Counted from the stretch's first letter, positions 44,819 to 54,880 are shown. The stretch: DNA of 64,000 bases from Actinoplanes subtropicus (GCF_000721705.1 NZ_JOJL01000015.1:1-64000); one strand, 5' to 3'. Numbers and translations: made by a program. Notes: a model not told the origin generated them from the sequence alone.

Positions 44819-45883
44819 TCAGGGAGCGGCGCTGCCGGAGACGGACGAATCCGGCACCGGAACGGAGCGGGCCGGCGGCCGCACGTTGCGGGCAACCAGA
44901 ACGGTCGCCGCCCCCGTCAAAGACACGTAGGTGAGAAGGCCGGTGACGATGTGGACGTTCCAGCCCACTCCGATCTCGATGTCGGCCACCAGAAACACCG
45001 TGCCCCACACCAGCGGCGGCCCGGCCAGCCCGAGCAGCAGCCACGACACCGAGGAGGCGGTCCACAGCAGCGGCCCCACCACCCGGATCACCAACTCCAC
45101 ACCGGCGGCGGCCGCGGCGACCGTCAGCGACAGCCACCACTTCTCGTCGGAGAGGAACATCAGATGCATGGCCAGCGCGGGCACCGCCACCAGCAGCGTG
45201 GGCACGCCGATCGGTACCGACCACCGCCGCCCGAGCAGGATGATCGGCAGCAGCAGGAGCACGGTGGTGAACAGATACCCGTGCAGGATCTGGCCGTCGG
45301 TGGAGTAGATCCGCACCGGGTTGTTCCCGTGGCCGAAGAACATCGTGCCCAGCACGTTGGCGTGCAGCGAGAAGATGTGCAGCGGCAGCACGGTGAGCAG
45401 CGCCGAGATCGTGACCAGCGTCCCGTCGCCCAGGTTCAGCCGCGGCGCGCTGGTCATCAGGGCCGGCCCGACCGCGACCAGCACCATGCCCAGGATGATG
45501 AACTGGTGGCTCGGGCTCACGAAGATCTCGAGGCCCTTCTCGATGCCGAAGATGTTGTGCCACAGCGTGTCGACCGCGCCGCCGGCGAGCAGAAACGCCA
45601 TGCCCAGCAGCGGGATCCGCAACGCGTTCGGCAGCGCCAGCAGGCCGGCGTAGGTGGGGAGCCGCGGCAGCCGCGAGCGCAGCAGCCAGACCAGGGTCAG
45701 GCCGGAGGCGGCGATCCCGGAGTACAGCACCGCGTGCCACGGCGTCCAGAAGGTCTCCAGCTGGGGCGTGGTCGCGTGCGCGTAGGCGTCCAGTTGCAGG
45801 CCGGTGACGAGCCAGGCGCTCGCCACGAGCATGATCCAGCGCTCACGGGCGGAAAACGTCACGGTCCGCTCCTTCGGGTGCAC
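44819..45883 (-). CDS. Multi-pass membrane protein, unknown
   Basis: A 354-residue protein with ten or more hydrophobic segments filling nearly the whole length. Conserved-looking His and acidic residues occur near membrane borders (DAYAHATTPQLETFWTPWHA; DTLWHNIFGIEKGLEI; SPSHQFIILG), suggesting metal or haem binding, but I cannot name a family. It lies alone on its strand with the small frame after it. Confidence 0.75.
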   Translation of the reverse strand: MHPKERTVTFSARERWIMLVASAWLVTGLQLDAYAHATTPQLETFWTPWHAVLYSGIAASGLTLVWLLRSRLPRLPTYAGLLALPNALRIPLLGMAFLLAGGAVDTLWHNIFGIEKGLEIFVSPSHQFIILGMVLVAVGPALMTSAPRLNLGDGTLVTISALLTVLPLHIFSLHANVLGTMFFGHGNNPVRIYSTDGQILHGYLFTTVLLLLPIILLGRRWSVPIGVPTLLVAVPALAMHLMFLSDEKWWLSLTVAAAAAGVELVIRVVGPLLWTASSVSWLLLGLAGPPLVWGTVFLVADIEIGVGWNVHIVTGLLTYVSLTGAATVLVARNVRPPARSVPVPDSSVSGSAAP

Positions 45884-45934
45884 GACGAGGCCGCTTCAAC
45901 CGGACAACCTACATTCCCCCGGGTAAATGGATCG

Positions 45935-47662
45935 TCAACTCCCCAGCCGTTGCCCCGCCCGGGCGACCAGCCACGGCAGCCCCGCCCGGCCGGCCTTGCC
46001 GTCGCCGAGCAGCGTGATCACGTGGGTGGTGTCGCCCTGCCGGAAGGCCGCCCGCTCGCCGCTCACGAAGGCTCCGCCGGGCAGTTCCTGGCCGCGCCGG
46101 TTCGCCCGCCAGGCCACCCGCCCGGGCAGGCCGGAAAGCGACTGCACCAGCGCGACCGGCCGCCCGCCCGCGGTGAACTGATGCCCGAGCGGCAGCGGCG
46201 ACGACTCGACCGGCCGCCCGACGACCGAGGCGATCTCCTCGTCGGAGAAGACCGAGGCGGCCGGCGCCGTCGGCGGCATGACCGCGAGCGAGAGCGATCC
46301 GGTCTCCTCCTCGGTGACGGTTTCGACCAGGTCGCGCGATCGGCCGTGACCGACCGTCACGATCTTGACGATCCGGCGGGACCAGGGACGCACGGTGATC
46401 GTCACGGTGTCGCCGTCGCGGCACTGCCCGGGGAGTTCGGCGGGCAGTCCCCACGCGGTCGTCCGGTCGCTCGTCCCGTCGTCCACCGCGAGGTGGTCGA
46501 GCCAGGGGATCGTCTCCTCGTCCCGCCGCCGGCTCTTCCAGAGCGACCGCCACAGCACCTCACCGGTGATCTCCCGCTGCATCGCCAGGTCGAGCAGCGA
46601 CCGAACGACCCGGTAGACCCCGAGCAGCAGCAGAACGATCCCGGCCACCCGCAGGTACCAGAGGTAGGGCAGAAACTTCAAGAGCAAAGACCCGGTTGCG
46701 GCGTACGCGAGACCGCTCACGACCAGGAAGGACAGCGGCCGCCCGTAACGGGGCCAGAAGGCCGGGTAGCGCACCCGGACCCGGTGCCAGGTGCCCCCGA
46801 AGGACGACCAGACCAGCCGCTTGTCGCCCATCTCCAGGTCGAGCACGGCACTCGCGAGCCGGCTGGCCCCCACCGCCGCGCCGTAGGCGAGATAGCGATC
46901 CCAGACGGCCACCGCGGCCGGCGGCAGTTCGGCGAACTGCTCGTGCGCCCGCAGCCAGTCGCGCACCCCGAGCCAGCGGGCGGCCGCCGCGCGCCCGGCC
47001 GGCGTGTCGCGCTCGCCCAGCGATCGCGCGCCGACCGCGCTCAGCACGACGAAGGTCATGATGCCGAAGGCGACCGCCGGCGGCCGGTCGTCCGGTGCCT
47101 TGCCGATCCCGAAACGCCACGACGCGACGGAGACGACCACGCCGGCGCCGAAGGCGAGCGCCGCCAGCACCGTGGCGACCGTCTTGCTGATCCGCCGCTG
47201 GGACAGTCCGGCCGCGCGGGCCTCGGCGATCACCGCCCGCCGGAGGCGTTTCTGCCAGGCGGCGGATTCGCCGGCGTCCCGGAAGGTGAGCGCGGTGACC
47301 GGCACGACCCCGTCGACCGCGAGCCCGCGCACCCGGTCCAGCACCTGCGACTCGTACGGCAGCAGGGTTTTGGAAGCCGGCGGCGAGGCGACCGGATGGA
47401 GGGTGGTCTGCATCGGGTCATTGCCCGGCTGGCGCAGCTCGACGAAGCGGCGCGCGGCCAGGTCGAGCAGCGTCGACTCGCCCGCGTCCTCGGTCAGCGC
47501 CCACCGGTTGACCAGCAGGCTGACCACCGCCGGCGACTCCGGGCCGAGGTCCATGGTGGCGGGCCCGGCCGGTGGCGACGCCGGGCGGGTGAGCAGGCGG
47601 CAGATCGCGTAGGCGACCAGCCAGCACCCCACGGCCGCGACCGCCGCAAGCACCTCGGCCAT
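45935..47662 (-). CDS. DUF2207-like membrane protein
   Basis: A 575-residue membrane protein with one segment at the N-terminus, a cytoplasmic region (LLDLAARRFVELRQPGNDP), paired segments near residues 165-225 and 315-365, and a long C-terminal soluble part. The layout and its position right behind lemA are typical of DUF2207 proteins. Function is unknown; envelope homeostasis is often suggested for such pairs. Confidence 0.78.
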   Translation of the reverse strand: MAEVLAAVAAVGCWLVAYAICRLLTRPASPPAGPATMDLGPESPAVVSLLVNRWALTEDAGESTLLDLAARRFVELRQPGNDPMQTTLHPVASPPASKTLLPYESQVLDRVRGLAVDGVVPVTALTFRDAGESAAWQKRLRRAVIAEARAAGLSQRRISKTVATVLAALAFGAGVVVSVASWRFGIGKAPDDRPPAVAFGIMTFVVLSAVGARSLGERDTPAGRAAAARWLGVRDWLRAHEQFAELPPAAVAVWDRYLAYGAAVGASRLASAVLDLEMGDKRLVWSSFGGTWHRVRVRYPAFWPRYGRPLSFLVVSGLAYAATGSLLLKFLPYLWYLRVAGIVLLLLGVYRVVRSLLDLAMQREITGEVLWRSLWKSRRRDEETIPWLDHLAVDDGTSDRTTAWGLPAELPGQCRDGDTVTITVRPWSRRIVKIVTVGHGRSRDLVETVTEEETGSLSLAVMPPTAPAASVFSDEEIASVVGRPVESSPLPLGHQFTAGGRPVALVQSLSGLPGRVAWRANRRGQELPGGAFVSGERAAFRQGDTTHVITLLGDGKAGRAGLPWLVARAGQRLGS

Positions 47663-47664
47663 CG

Positions 47665-48243
47665 TCAGAAACGGACCTGGACGGGCCCGCGCTCGTCCCC
47701 CGACGCCTGGTAGAACTCGCGCGCCCGGAAGCCCGCGACCCCCGCCACCAGGTTGGTCGGCAGCGTCTGCACCGCGTTGTTGTAGGACTGGACCGCGCTG
47801 TTGAAGAACTGCCGGGCGTAGGCGATCTTGTCCTCGGTCTTGGCGAGCTCGCCCTGCAGCGCGGCGAAGTTCTGGTTGGCGCGCAGCTCGGGGTACGCCT
47901 CGGCGACCGCGAGGAGCCGGCCCAGCGCGCCGGTCAGCTCGCCCTCGGCCTGGGCCCGGCCGGCGAGCCCGGCGGCGCCCTGGGCGGCGGCCATCGCGTT
48001 GCCGCGCGCGGCGACCACCGCGTCCAGCGTGCCCCGCTCGTGCGCCGCATAGCCGCGGACGGTCTCGACCAGGTTGGGGATCAGGTCGTAGCGGCGCTTG
48101 AGCTGGACGTCGATCTGCGCCCAGGAGGCGTCCGCCTGGTTACGCAGCCGGACGAGCCGGTTGTAGGTGGCCGCCAGCCCGGCGACGACGACGATGAGCA
48201 GGACGCAGACGATGCCGCCGGCAACGGCGATGACCGTGGTCAT
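47665..48243 (-). CDS. LemA family protein
   Basis: A 192-residue LemA protein: one N-terminal membrane helix followed by a long helical bundle with the core sequence YNRLVRLRNQADASWAQIDVQLKRR and LIPNLVETVRGYAAHE. It is only 2 bp upstream of the DUF2207-like gene, so they are one operon. Confidence 0.93.
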   Translation of the reverse strand: MTTVIAVAGGIVCVLLIVVVAGLAATYNRLVRLRNQADASWAQIDVQLKRRYDLIPNLVETVRGYAAHERGTLDAVVAARGNAMAAAQGAAGLAGRAQAEGELTGALGRLLAVAEAYPELRANQNFAALQGELAKTEDKIAYARQFFNSAVQSYNNAVQTLPTNLVAGVAGFRAREFYQASGDERGPVQVRF

Positions 48244-48309
48244 TTCTCTCCACTGTGGGGAGGAGCTGTGGCGGGGACGCCCTGAAGGTAGGGGTGCCGG
48301 TCAACCGGA

Positions 48310-49356
48310 TCAACCGCCGATCGTGCTCTGCCGGGGGACCAATCGGTGGGCGACCTTCAGCTCGACCCCGGGCACCGGCCCGCCGCTGCCGATCCGCATG
48401 ACCAGGCGGTCGACGGCCAGTTGCGCGATGGCCTTCTTGTCCGGCTGGATGGTGCTGATCGTGGGCTGGCTGTACCGGCCGTCCTCGATGTCGTCGTAAC
48501 CGATGATCGCGACGTCCTCGGGCACCCGCAGGCCGCGGCCGAGCAGGGTGTGGATCGCGCCGGAGGCGACCAGGTCGCTGTAGCAGAACACCGCGTCCGG
48601 CGGGTCCTCCCGGTCGAGCAGCGCGGCCATCGCGGTGGCGCCGTCGATCCGGTTGAACCGGGCCGTGCCGATGATCAGCGACTCGTCGACCGGCAGGCCG
48701 GCCGCCGCGTGCGCGGCCCGGAACCCGCGGGTACGCAGCTGGGCCGCCTCGCCGGTCGGGTACGGCTGGTCACCGATCGCGGCGATCCGGCGCCGGCCGA
48801 TCGCGATCAGGTGCGACACCGCCTCGGTCGAGGCCGCCACGTCGTCGATGCCCACGTGGTCGAAGGTGCCGTCCGAGCGGCGCTCGCCGAGGACCACCAG
48901 CGGCAGGTCGGGATCGCGTACGGAAAGATCCTCCTGAGCCAGGCCCAGCGGGCTGATGATCATGCCGTCGAAGAGGAAGCGGCGGGAGCCGCGCCCGATC
49001 AGCTCCTCCTCGTGCGCCCGGTCGCCGTCGGTCTGGTCGATCAGCACGTTGTAGCCGAGCTTGCGGGCGGCCGGGATGATCGCCTGCAGCAGTTCGGCGA
49101 AGTACGGCGTGTCCAGGTAGGGCACGACCACCACGATCTGCCCGGAGCGGCCGGTCGCCAGGTTGCGCGCGAGCACGTTCGGCCGGTAGCCGAGCTCGGC
49201 GATCGCCCGCTCGACCTTGGCCCGCGTGCCGTCGGTGACCTTGGCGTAGCCGTTGACCACGTTGGAGACCGTGCGCGGTGAGACGCCGGCCAGCTCGGCG
49301 ACGTCACGCAGCGTAGTTTCTCGCAAGGGTGGCCTCCCGGATTTGTTGTCCGCCAT
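48310..49356 (-). CDS. LacI family transcriptional regulator
   Basis: A 348-residue regulator. The helix-turn-helix TLRDVAELAGVSPRTVSNVV (about residues 15-34) is followed by the hinge and a sugar-binding domain with the family end GYDDIEDGRYSQPTISTIQP. I start at ATG 49356 (MADNKSGRPPL); the frame is open to 49410. It faces the arabinose-type ABC operon across a 16-bp palindrome, so it is the likely local repressor. Confidence 0.92.
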   Translation of the reverse strand: MADNKSGRPPLRETTLRDVAELAGVSPRTVSNVVNGYAKVTDGTRAKVERAIAELGYRPNVLARNLATGRSGQIVVVVPYLDTPYFAELLQAIIPAARKLGYNVLIDQTDGDRAHEEELIGRGSRRFLFDGMIISPLGLAQEDLSVRDPDLPLVVLGERRSDGTFDHVGIDDVAASTEAVSHLIAIGRRRIAAIGDQPYPTGEAAQLRTRGFRAAHAAAGLPVDESLIIGTARFNRIDGATAMAALLDREDPPDAVFCYSDLVASGAIHTLLGRGLRVPEDVAIIGYDDIEDGRYSQPTISTIQPDKKAIAQLAVDRLVMRIGSGGPVPGVELKVAHRLVPRQSTIGG

Positions 49357-49415
49357 GACGAAAGTATTTCCGCGGCGTTGCCTCTTGCCAGAGCCGAACG
49401 GCCGAGGCATAGTCC

Positions 49416-49431
49416 TTTGCAGCGCTGCAAA
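49416..49431. promoter_or_regulatory. LacI-type operator
   Basis: TTTGCAGCGCTGCAAA is a perfect 16-bp palindrome with the central CG of LacI-family sites, 60 bp upstream of the LacI start and about 150 bp upstream of the solute-binding gene. It could control both. It differs in sequence from the two sites before araB. Confidence 0.75.
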
Positions 49432-49582
49432 CGGAACTTACCTCACACATCTTCGGCGAGTGGCGGGCTCCCCCTCCCCTCGGCATCCACCCAGATAACG
49501 CGCCGTCCCCTCACGGTCGGTAATTCTCCGTGCCCTTTTTGCCCGGAGATGTTGGCGCGCAGCTGATCACAGGAGGCCAGGA

Positions 49583-50950
49583 ATGCGCTTCAGAACCACC
49601 CTTTCGGTCGTGGCACCCGTCGTCCTCGCGCTCGGCCTGGCCGCCTGCGGCGGCGGGGACGACTCGTCGAGCGGCAGCGGAGGCACGGCGGCCAAGGCCA
49701 CCAACTGCACCAACAAGATCGTTCACGAGGACGCCAAGAAGGTCCTGGTCTGGGCCTGGTACCCGAACATGGCCAAGGTCGTCGACAACTTCAACAACCA
49801 GCACACCGACGTCCAGGCCTGCTGGACCAACGCCGGCCAGGGCCAGCCCGAGTACGCGAAGTTCCAGACCGCGATCTCGGCGAAGAAGGGCGCGCCGGAC
49901 GTCATCATGCTCGAAGCCGATCAACTGGTCGGCTTCGAGATCCAGGACGCGCTGGTCGACCTCGCCCCGTACGGCGCAAATGATGTTAAAAAGAACTTCA
50001 GCGACGGCGCCTGGAAGGACGTCTCGCAGGGCGACAAGGTCTTCGCCGCCCCGGTCGACGGCGGCCCGATGGCGCTGATCTACCGCGCCGACGTCTTCGC
50101 GAAGTACGGGATCAAGACCCCGCCGAAGACCTGGGACGAGTACGCGGCGGACGCCAAGAAGGTCAAGGACGCCGGCGGCCCGGTCTTCGGCGACTTCGGC
50201 AGCAACGTGCCCGCCGTGACCACCGCGCTGATGATCCAGAAGGGCGCGCAGCCGTTCGTCTACGACCTGGGCGACAAGAAGAACATCACGGTCAAGCTGG
50301 ACGACCAGAACACCAAGGACGTGCTCGACTACTGGGGCAACCTGTCCAAGCAGGGCCTGGTCGGCAAGGAGGACCAGTTCACCACCGACTACATCGCCGG
50401 CATGGTGGGCGGCAAGTACGCCACCTACGTCTCGGCGGCGTGGGCGCCCGGCTACCTGACCGGCGCGGGCGTGGGCAAGGGCGCCGACAAGGGCAAGTTC
50501 GCGGTCGCGCCGCTTCCGCAGTGGGACCCGAACAACCCGGTCTCGGTCAACTGGGGCGGCTCGGCCTTCGCGGTCACCTCGCAGACCGCCGACAAGGCCG
50601 CCTCGGCCAAGGTCGCGCTCGGTTTGTACGCCGACAACGCCTCCCTCACTGATGGGTGGCAGACGCAGACGATCTTCCCGCTCAACCAGAACGTCCTGAA
50701 GTCGGACGACTTCCTGAACGCTAAGATCGACTTCTTCAACGGGCAGACCGTCAACAAGGACATCTACGTGCCGGCCGAGAACGCCTACAAGGGCGCCGTC
50801 TACAGCCCGTTCACCGTCTACTACTACGCCCAGCTCCAGGCTCAGATCGCGAAGATCAACCAGGGCCAGACGACCGGCTCGCAGGCGGCCACCGACCTGC
50901 AGAACCAGATCGTCACCTACGCGAAGCAGCAGGGCTTCACGGTCCAATGA
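49583..50950 (+). CDS. ABC sugar transporter, solute-binding lipoprotein
   Basis: A 455-residue extracellular binding protein of the family 1 type. The signal peptide ends in the lipobox LAAC (Cys22), followed by a Gly/Ser/Asp linker. The body has NTPPKTWDEYAADAKKVKD-like elements (KTPPKTWDEYAADAKKV). An AGGAGG ribosome site precedes the ATG. It heads an importer-arabinofuranosidase operon, so arabinose or arabino-oligosaccharides are the likely ligands. Confidence 0.92.
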   Translation: MRFRTTLSVVAPVVLALGLAACGGGDDSSSGSGGTAAKATNCTNKIVHEDAKKVLVWAWYPNMAKVVDNFNNQHTDVQACWTNAGQGQPEYAKFQTAISAKKGAPDVIMLEADQLVGFEIQDALVDLAPYGANDVKKNFSDGAWKDVSQGDKVFAAPVDGGPMALIYRADVFAKYGIKTPPKTWDEYAADAKKVKDAGGPVFGDFGSNVPAVTTALMIQKGAQPFVYDLGDKKNITVKLDDQNTKDVLDYWGNLSKQGLVGKEDQFTTDYIAGMVGGKYATYVSAAWAPGYLTGAGVGKGADKGKFAVAPLPQWDPNNPVSVNWGGSAFAVTSQTADKAASAKVALGLYADNASLTDGWQTQTIFPLNQNVLKSDDFLNAKIDFFNGQTVNKDIYVPAENAYKGAVYSPFTVYYYAQLQAQIAKINQGQTTGSQAATDLQNQIVTYAKQQGFTVQ

Positions 50951-51016
50951 TCCGTCCAGCGATCCACCGGCCGGGCGGCGCGCGCCGCCCGGCTCCCGCC
51001 CCGGGGAGCTAGTGCA

Positions 51017-51958
51017 ATGGCAGTCGAGACGCCGGTCAGCGCCGGCACCGCCATACCGGCCGGCCGGGTGGCACGCGGTGGCCGGGTCCGCCGCGGCACC
51101 AAGGGCTGGCTGTTCATCCTTCCGTTCCTGCTGGTGTTCGTCGCGTTCCTGGTGGCGCCGCTGGTCTACGCCGGCTACCTGAGCCTGTGGACCAAGGGCC
51201 TGGCCACCGGCACCACCTTCGCCGGGATCGACAACTACACCCGCGCGTTCGGCGATCCGTCGTTCCGCAAGGGCCTGTGGTTCGTGCTGAAGTTCAGCGT
51301 GGTCGTGATCCCGTTGCAGATCATCGTGGCCCTGGTCGCGGCGCTGCTGCTCGACGAGATCACCGGCCGCCTGGCCAAGTTCTCGCGCTTGATGATCTTC
51401 TTGCCGTACGCGATCCCGGTCGTCCTCGGCGCGCTCATGTGGGGCTTCCTGTACAGCCCGACGTTCGGCCCGATCGAGCAGATCGCCTCGTTCTTCGACG
51501 TCCGGGCGCCCTTCCTGCTCAGCCAGGGCAACGTGTACTACGGGTTGCTGAATGTCGTCACCTGGCAATGGTCCGGTTACTACATGATCATCATCTACGC
51601 GGCGCTCAAGGGCATCGACACCTCGATCTACGAGGCGGCCCGGATCGACGGCGCCGGCGCCCGGCAGATCGCGCTGCGGGTCAAGGTGCCGATGGTCGGC
51701 TCGGCGCTCGCGCTGATCCTGGTCTTCTCGCTGATCGGCACCCTGCAGTTCTTCAGCGAGCCGCAGATCCTGCGGCCGATCGCGAACGGCTCGATCACCC
51801 CGGACTTCACCCCGAACATCTACGCGTACGAACTGGCGTTCAACTACGCGCAGTTCAACTACGCCTCGGCCATCTCCTTCGCCCTCGGCTTCGTGGTCTT
51901 CGTGGCCGTCGCGATCTTCATGTTCATCACCCGCAAGCGAGGGAGTCTCTTCACGTGA
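51017..51958 (+). CDS. ABC sugar permease (MalF type)
   Basis: A 313-residue permease with six or so membrane segments. The cytoplasmic EAA loop is EAARIDGAGARQIALRVKVP (about residues 206-225). It pairs with the next gene, which starts inside its stop codon. The ATPase subunit is not in the window, as is common for actinobacterial sugar importers sharing MsiK. Confidence 0.92.
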   Translation: MAVETPVSAGTAIPAGRVARGGRVRRGTKGWLFILPFLLVFVAFLVAPLVYAGYLSLWTKGLATGTTFAGIDNYTRAFGDPSFRKGLWFVLKFSVVVIPLQIIVALVAALLLDEITGRLAKFSRLMIFLPYAIPVVLGALMWGFLYSPTFGPIEQIASFFDVRAPFLLSQGNVYYGLLNVVTWQWSGYYMIIIYAALKGIDTSIYEAARIDGAGARQIALRVKVPMVGSALALILVFSLIGTLQFFSEPQILRPIANGSITPDFTPNIYAYELAFNYAQFNYASAISFALGFVVFVAVAIFMFITRKRGSLFT

Positions 51959-52803
51959 ACAGACCCCGCCACGTGTGGGCGAAGCTCTTCCTGCTCGCGC
52001 TGTGCTGCTACTTCCTCATCCCGGTCTGGTGGGTCGTGGTGGCCAGCACCAAGAACGCCGAGGGCCTGTTCTCGGGCACCGGGGCGCTCTGGTTCCACGG
52101 CTTCCACCTCTTCGACAATCTGCATGCGCTGTTCACCTTCAACAACGGCGAATATCTGCGCTGGCTCGGCAATTCGGCGCTGTACGCGTTCGCCGGCGGC
52201 CTGGGCTGCACGGTCGTCTCGGTGCTGGCCGGCTACGGCTTCGCGAAATTCAGCTTCCGCGGCCGGAACATCGTCTTCGCCCTGGTGCTGGGCTCGGTGA
52301 TGGTGCCGCTGACCGCGCTGGTCATCCCCACGTTCGTGATGATGAGCAAGGTCGGCCTGATCGACACCGTCTGGGCGGTGATCCTGCCGTCGCTGCTCAG
52401 CCCGTTCGCGGTCTACCTGATGCGGGTGTACGCGGGTGCGTCGATCCCCGACGAGCTGCTCGACGCGGCCCGGATCGACGGGGCCGGCGAGTTGCGTACC
52501 TTCTGGAAGGTCGCCCTGCCGCTGATGCGGCCCGGCGTGGTCACCGTGGCGCTGCTGTCGATCGTCGCGACCTGGAACAACTTCTTCCTGCCGCTGACCA
52601 TGCTGTCCAGCTCGAAGCTCTACCCGCTGACCGTCGGCATCGGCCTCTGGGAACAGCTGGCCAGCTCCAACAACGGCGGCGGACAGTCCCTCTGGAACCT
52701 GATCATCGTCGGCTCACTCGTGTCGATCATCCCGCTGGTCATCGCCTTCCTGACCCTGCAGAAGTACTGGCAGGGCGGGTTGTCCGTAGGAAGCCTCAAG
52801 TAA
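51955..52803 (+). CDS. ABC sugar permease (MalG type)
   Basis: A 282-residue second permease. The EAA loop is DAARIDGAGELRTFWKVALP (about residues 165-184). The GTG start at 51955 overlaps the previous stop (GTGA), a coupled pair. Six membrane segments are visible. Confidence 0.92.
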   Translation: MNRPRHVWAKLFLLALCCYFLIPVWWVVVASTKNAEGLFSGTGALWFHGFHLFDNLHALFTFNNGEYLRWLGNSALYAFAGGLGCTVVSVLAGYGFAKFSFRGRNIVFALVLGSVMVPLTALVIPTFVMMSKVGLIDTVWAVILPSLLSPFAVYLMRVYAGASIPDELLDAARIDGAGELRTFWKVALPLMRPGVVTVALLSIVATWNNFFLPLTMLSSSKLYPLTVGIGLWEQLASSNNGGGQSLWNLIIVGSLVSIIPLVIAFLTLQKYWQGGLSVGSLK

Positions 52804-52814
52804 CAGGGAGTTCC

Positions 52815-54326
52815 GTGCTGCACGCCTCGTTCCGCCTCGATCCGGCCTTCACCATCGCGCCGGTCAGCCGCCGCACCTTCGGCTCGTTCGTCGAGCACAT
52901 GGGCCGCTGCGTCTACACCGGCATCTACGAGCCGACCCACCCGACCGCCGACGAGGACGGTTTCCGGCAGGACGTGCTCGCGCTGACCCGCGAGCTGGGC
53001 GTGTCGGTCGTGCGCTACCCCGGCGGCAACTTCGTCTCCGGGTACCGCTGGGAGGACGGCATCGGCCCGGTCGCCGACCGCCCGGTGCGGCGCGACCTCG
53101 CCTGGCACAGCCTGGAGACCAACGAGGTCGGCATCGACGAGTTCATGCGCTGGGCGGAGAAGGCCGAGGTCGAGGTCATGTACGCGCTCAACCTCGGCAC
53201 CCGCGGCGTGCAGGAGGCGCTCGACGTCCACGAGTACGTCAACCACCCCTCCGGCACCCGGCTGTCCGACCTGCGCCGGCAGTACGGCTCCGAAAAACCT
53301 TACGGAATTCGGATGTTCTGCCTCGGCAACGAGATGGACGGTCCCTGGCAACTAGGACACAAAACCCCGATTGAGTACGGAAGATTGGCGCTCGAAACCG
53401 CACGGGCGTTGCGAGCGGCCGACCCGGGCATCGAACTGATCGCGTGCGGCAGCTCCAACTCGTCCATGCCGACCTTCGCCACCTGGGAGGCGCAGGTCCT
53501 GGAGATCGCGTACGACGAGGTGGACTACATCTCGGCGCACGCGTACTACGAGCCGCTCGACGAGGACCTGGACAGCTTCCTCGCCTCCGCGGTCGACATG
53601 GACCACTTCGTGGACAGCGTGGTCGCCACCGCGGACAGCGTCGGCGCCCGGCTGAAGAGCCGGAAGAAACTGAACATCTCGTTCGACGAGTGGAACGTCT
53701 GGTACAACAAGCGCTTCGAGGCCACTCGCGAGACCGTCGAGTGGGCGGTCGCCCCCCGGGTGATCGAGGACTGCTACAACGTCGCCGACGCGGTGGTGGT
53801 CGGCAACCTGCTGATCTCCCTGCTCCGGCACAGCGACCGGGTCACCGCCGCCTGCCAGGCCCAGCTGGTCAACGTCATCGCGCCGATCCGCTCCGAGGCC
53901 GGCGGCCCGGCCTGGCGGCAGACCATCTTCCACCCGTTCGCCCTGACCTCCCGCCTGGCCAAGGGCGACGTGCTGCGGGTCGAGCTGCGCGGCCCGACCT
54001 ACGACACGGCCCGCTTCGGCACCGTCCCGGCCCTCGACGCGGTGGCCACCCACGACCCGGAGTCCGGCGACGTCACCGTCTTCGTGGTCAACCGCAGCCA
54101 GTCTTCGCCGGCCGACCTGGAAGTCGGGCTGGCCGGCTTCGGCCGCGGCTTCCGCATCGCCGAGTCGTGGACGCTGGCCGACGACGACCTGATGGCGGCC
54201 AACACCGAGGACGCCCCGGACCGCGTCCTGCCGAAGCCGAACGAAACGGCCTGGATCGAGGACGGCGAACTGCACGCCTCCCTCCCGCCCGTCTCCTGGA
54301 CCGCCATCCGCCTCGCCCCGGCCTGA
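52815..54326 (+). CDS. Alpha-L-arabinofuranosidase, GH51
   Basis: A 503-residue GH51 enzyme that cuts terminal arabinofuranose from arabinan or arabinoxylan. The acid/base Glu is E173 in CLGNEMDGPWQ and the nucleophile is E292 in SFDEWNVWY. It lacks a signal peptide, so it acts on imported oligosaccharides. GTG 52815 has AGGGAG upstream. It follows the permeases by 11 bp. Confidence 0.93.
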   Translation: MLHASFRLDPAFTIAPVSRRTFGSFVEHMGRCVYTGIYEPTHPTADEDGFRQDVLALTRELGVSVVRYPGGNFVSGYRWEDGIGPVADRPVRRDLAWHSLETNEVGIDEFMRWAEKAEVEVMYALNLGTRGVQEALDVHEYVNHPSGTRLSDLRRQYGSEKPYGIRMFCLGNEMDGPWQLGHKTPIEYGRLALETARALRAADPGIELIACGSSNSSMPTFATWEAQVLEIAYDEVDYISAHAYYEPLDEDLDSFLASAVDMDHFVDSVVATADSVGARLKSRKKLNISFDEWNVWYNKRFEATRETVEWAVAPRVIEDCYNVADAVVVGNLLISLLRHSDRVTAACQAQLVNVIAPIRSEAGGPAWRQTIFHPFALTSRLAKGDVLRVELRGPTYDTARFGTVPALDAVATHDPESGDVTVFVVNRSQSSPADLEVGLAGFGRGFRIAESWTLADDDLMAANTEDAPDRVLPKPNETAWIEDGELHASLPPVSWTAIRLAPA

Positions 54327-54372
54327 CGCGCCCCGTCCCCCGTGCCCCGCCGGTCGCCCCGGCCGGCGGGCT

Positions 54373-54407
54373 CTCATAGGTCGAGTTATGACAACTCTGC
54401 CTATGAG
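54373..54407. promoter_or_regulatory. 35-bp dyad downstream of the arabinofuranosidase gene
   Basis: CTCATAGG (54373-54380) pairs with CCTATGAG (54400-54407), and GAGTT (54383-54387) pairs with AACTC (54393-54397) inside it, giving a 13-bp interrupted stem with a 5-base loop. There is no T tract. It lies exactly between the arabinofuranosidase gene and the truncated ATPase remnant: an operator, a terminator or a recombination scar. Confidence 0.6.
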
Positions 54408-54880
54408 GGAGCGGAACGTGGCTGATCGCCACCCGCCTCTGGCAGCGCGGCCGGCGGCGTTTCGTGGGCAACGTGCTCGGTCCCCATTTCGAGCAGGTGT
54501 GCCGGCACTGGACCCGGCACATGGCGCCTCCGGAGCTGTTCGGCGACTATCCCAACGAGGTCGGCAGCGGAACCGTCAACGACGCCGGCAACCGGATCAC
54601 GCACGAGGTGGACATCCTCGCCTTCGGCCTCGACGACGACGGCCGGCGCCCGTTGCTGGCCCTGGGCGAGGTGAAGTGGGGCGAGACGATGAACCTGAGC
54701 CATGTCGACCGGTTGCGGCGCATCCGTGCGCTGCTCACCGCGCAGGGCCGGTACGGCGCCGCCACCGCCAAGCTGGCCTGCTTCAGCGGCGCCGGCTTCG
54801 CCGACGAACTGGTCGACGCGGCCGGCCAGGACGGGAGCATCGTTCTGGTGTCGGCGGCCGACCTCTACCGCCGTGGGTGA
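54408..54880 (+). pseudogene. 3' remnant of a DUF234-type ATPase
   Basis: The open frame encodes only the C-terminal nuclease-like part of ATPases of the AAA/DUF234 kind: RLWQRGRRRFVGNVLGPHFE, then THEVDILAFG and GEVKWGETMNLSHVDRLRR. The upstream P-loop and winged-helix parts (about 300 residues) are missing, and a stop codon closes the frame upstream at 54404-54406. A GTG at 54464 could make a 138-residue product. The acidic/Lys motif HEVD and GEVKW suggests a restriction-endonuclease-like fold. Confidence 0.7.
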
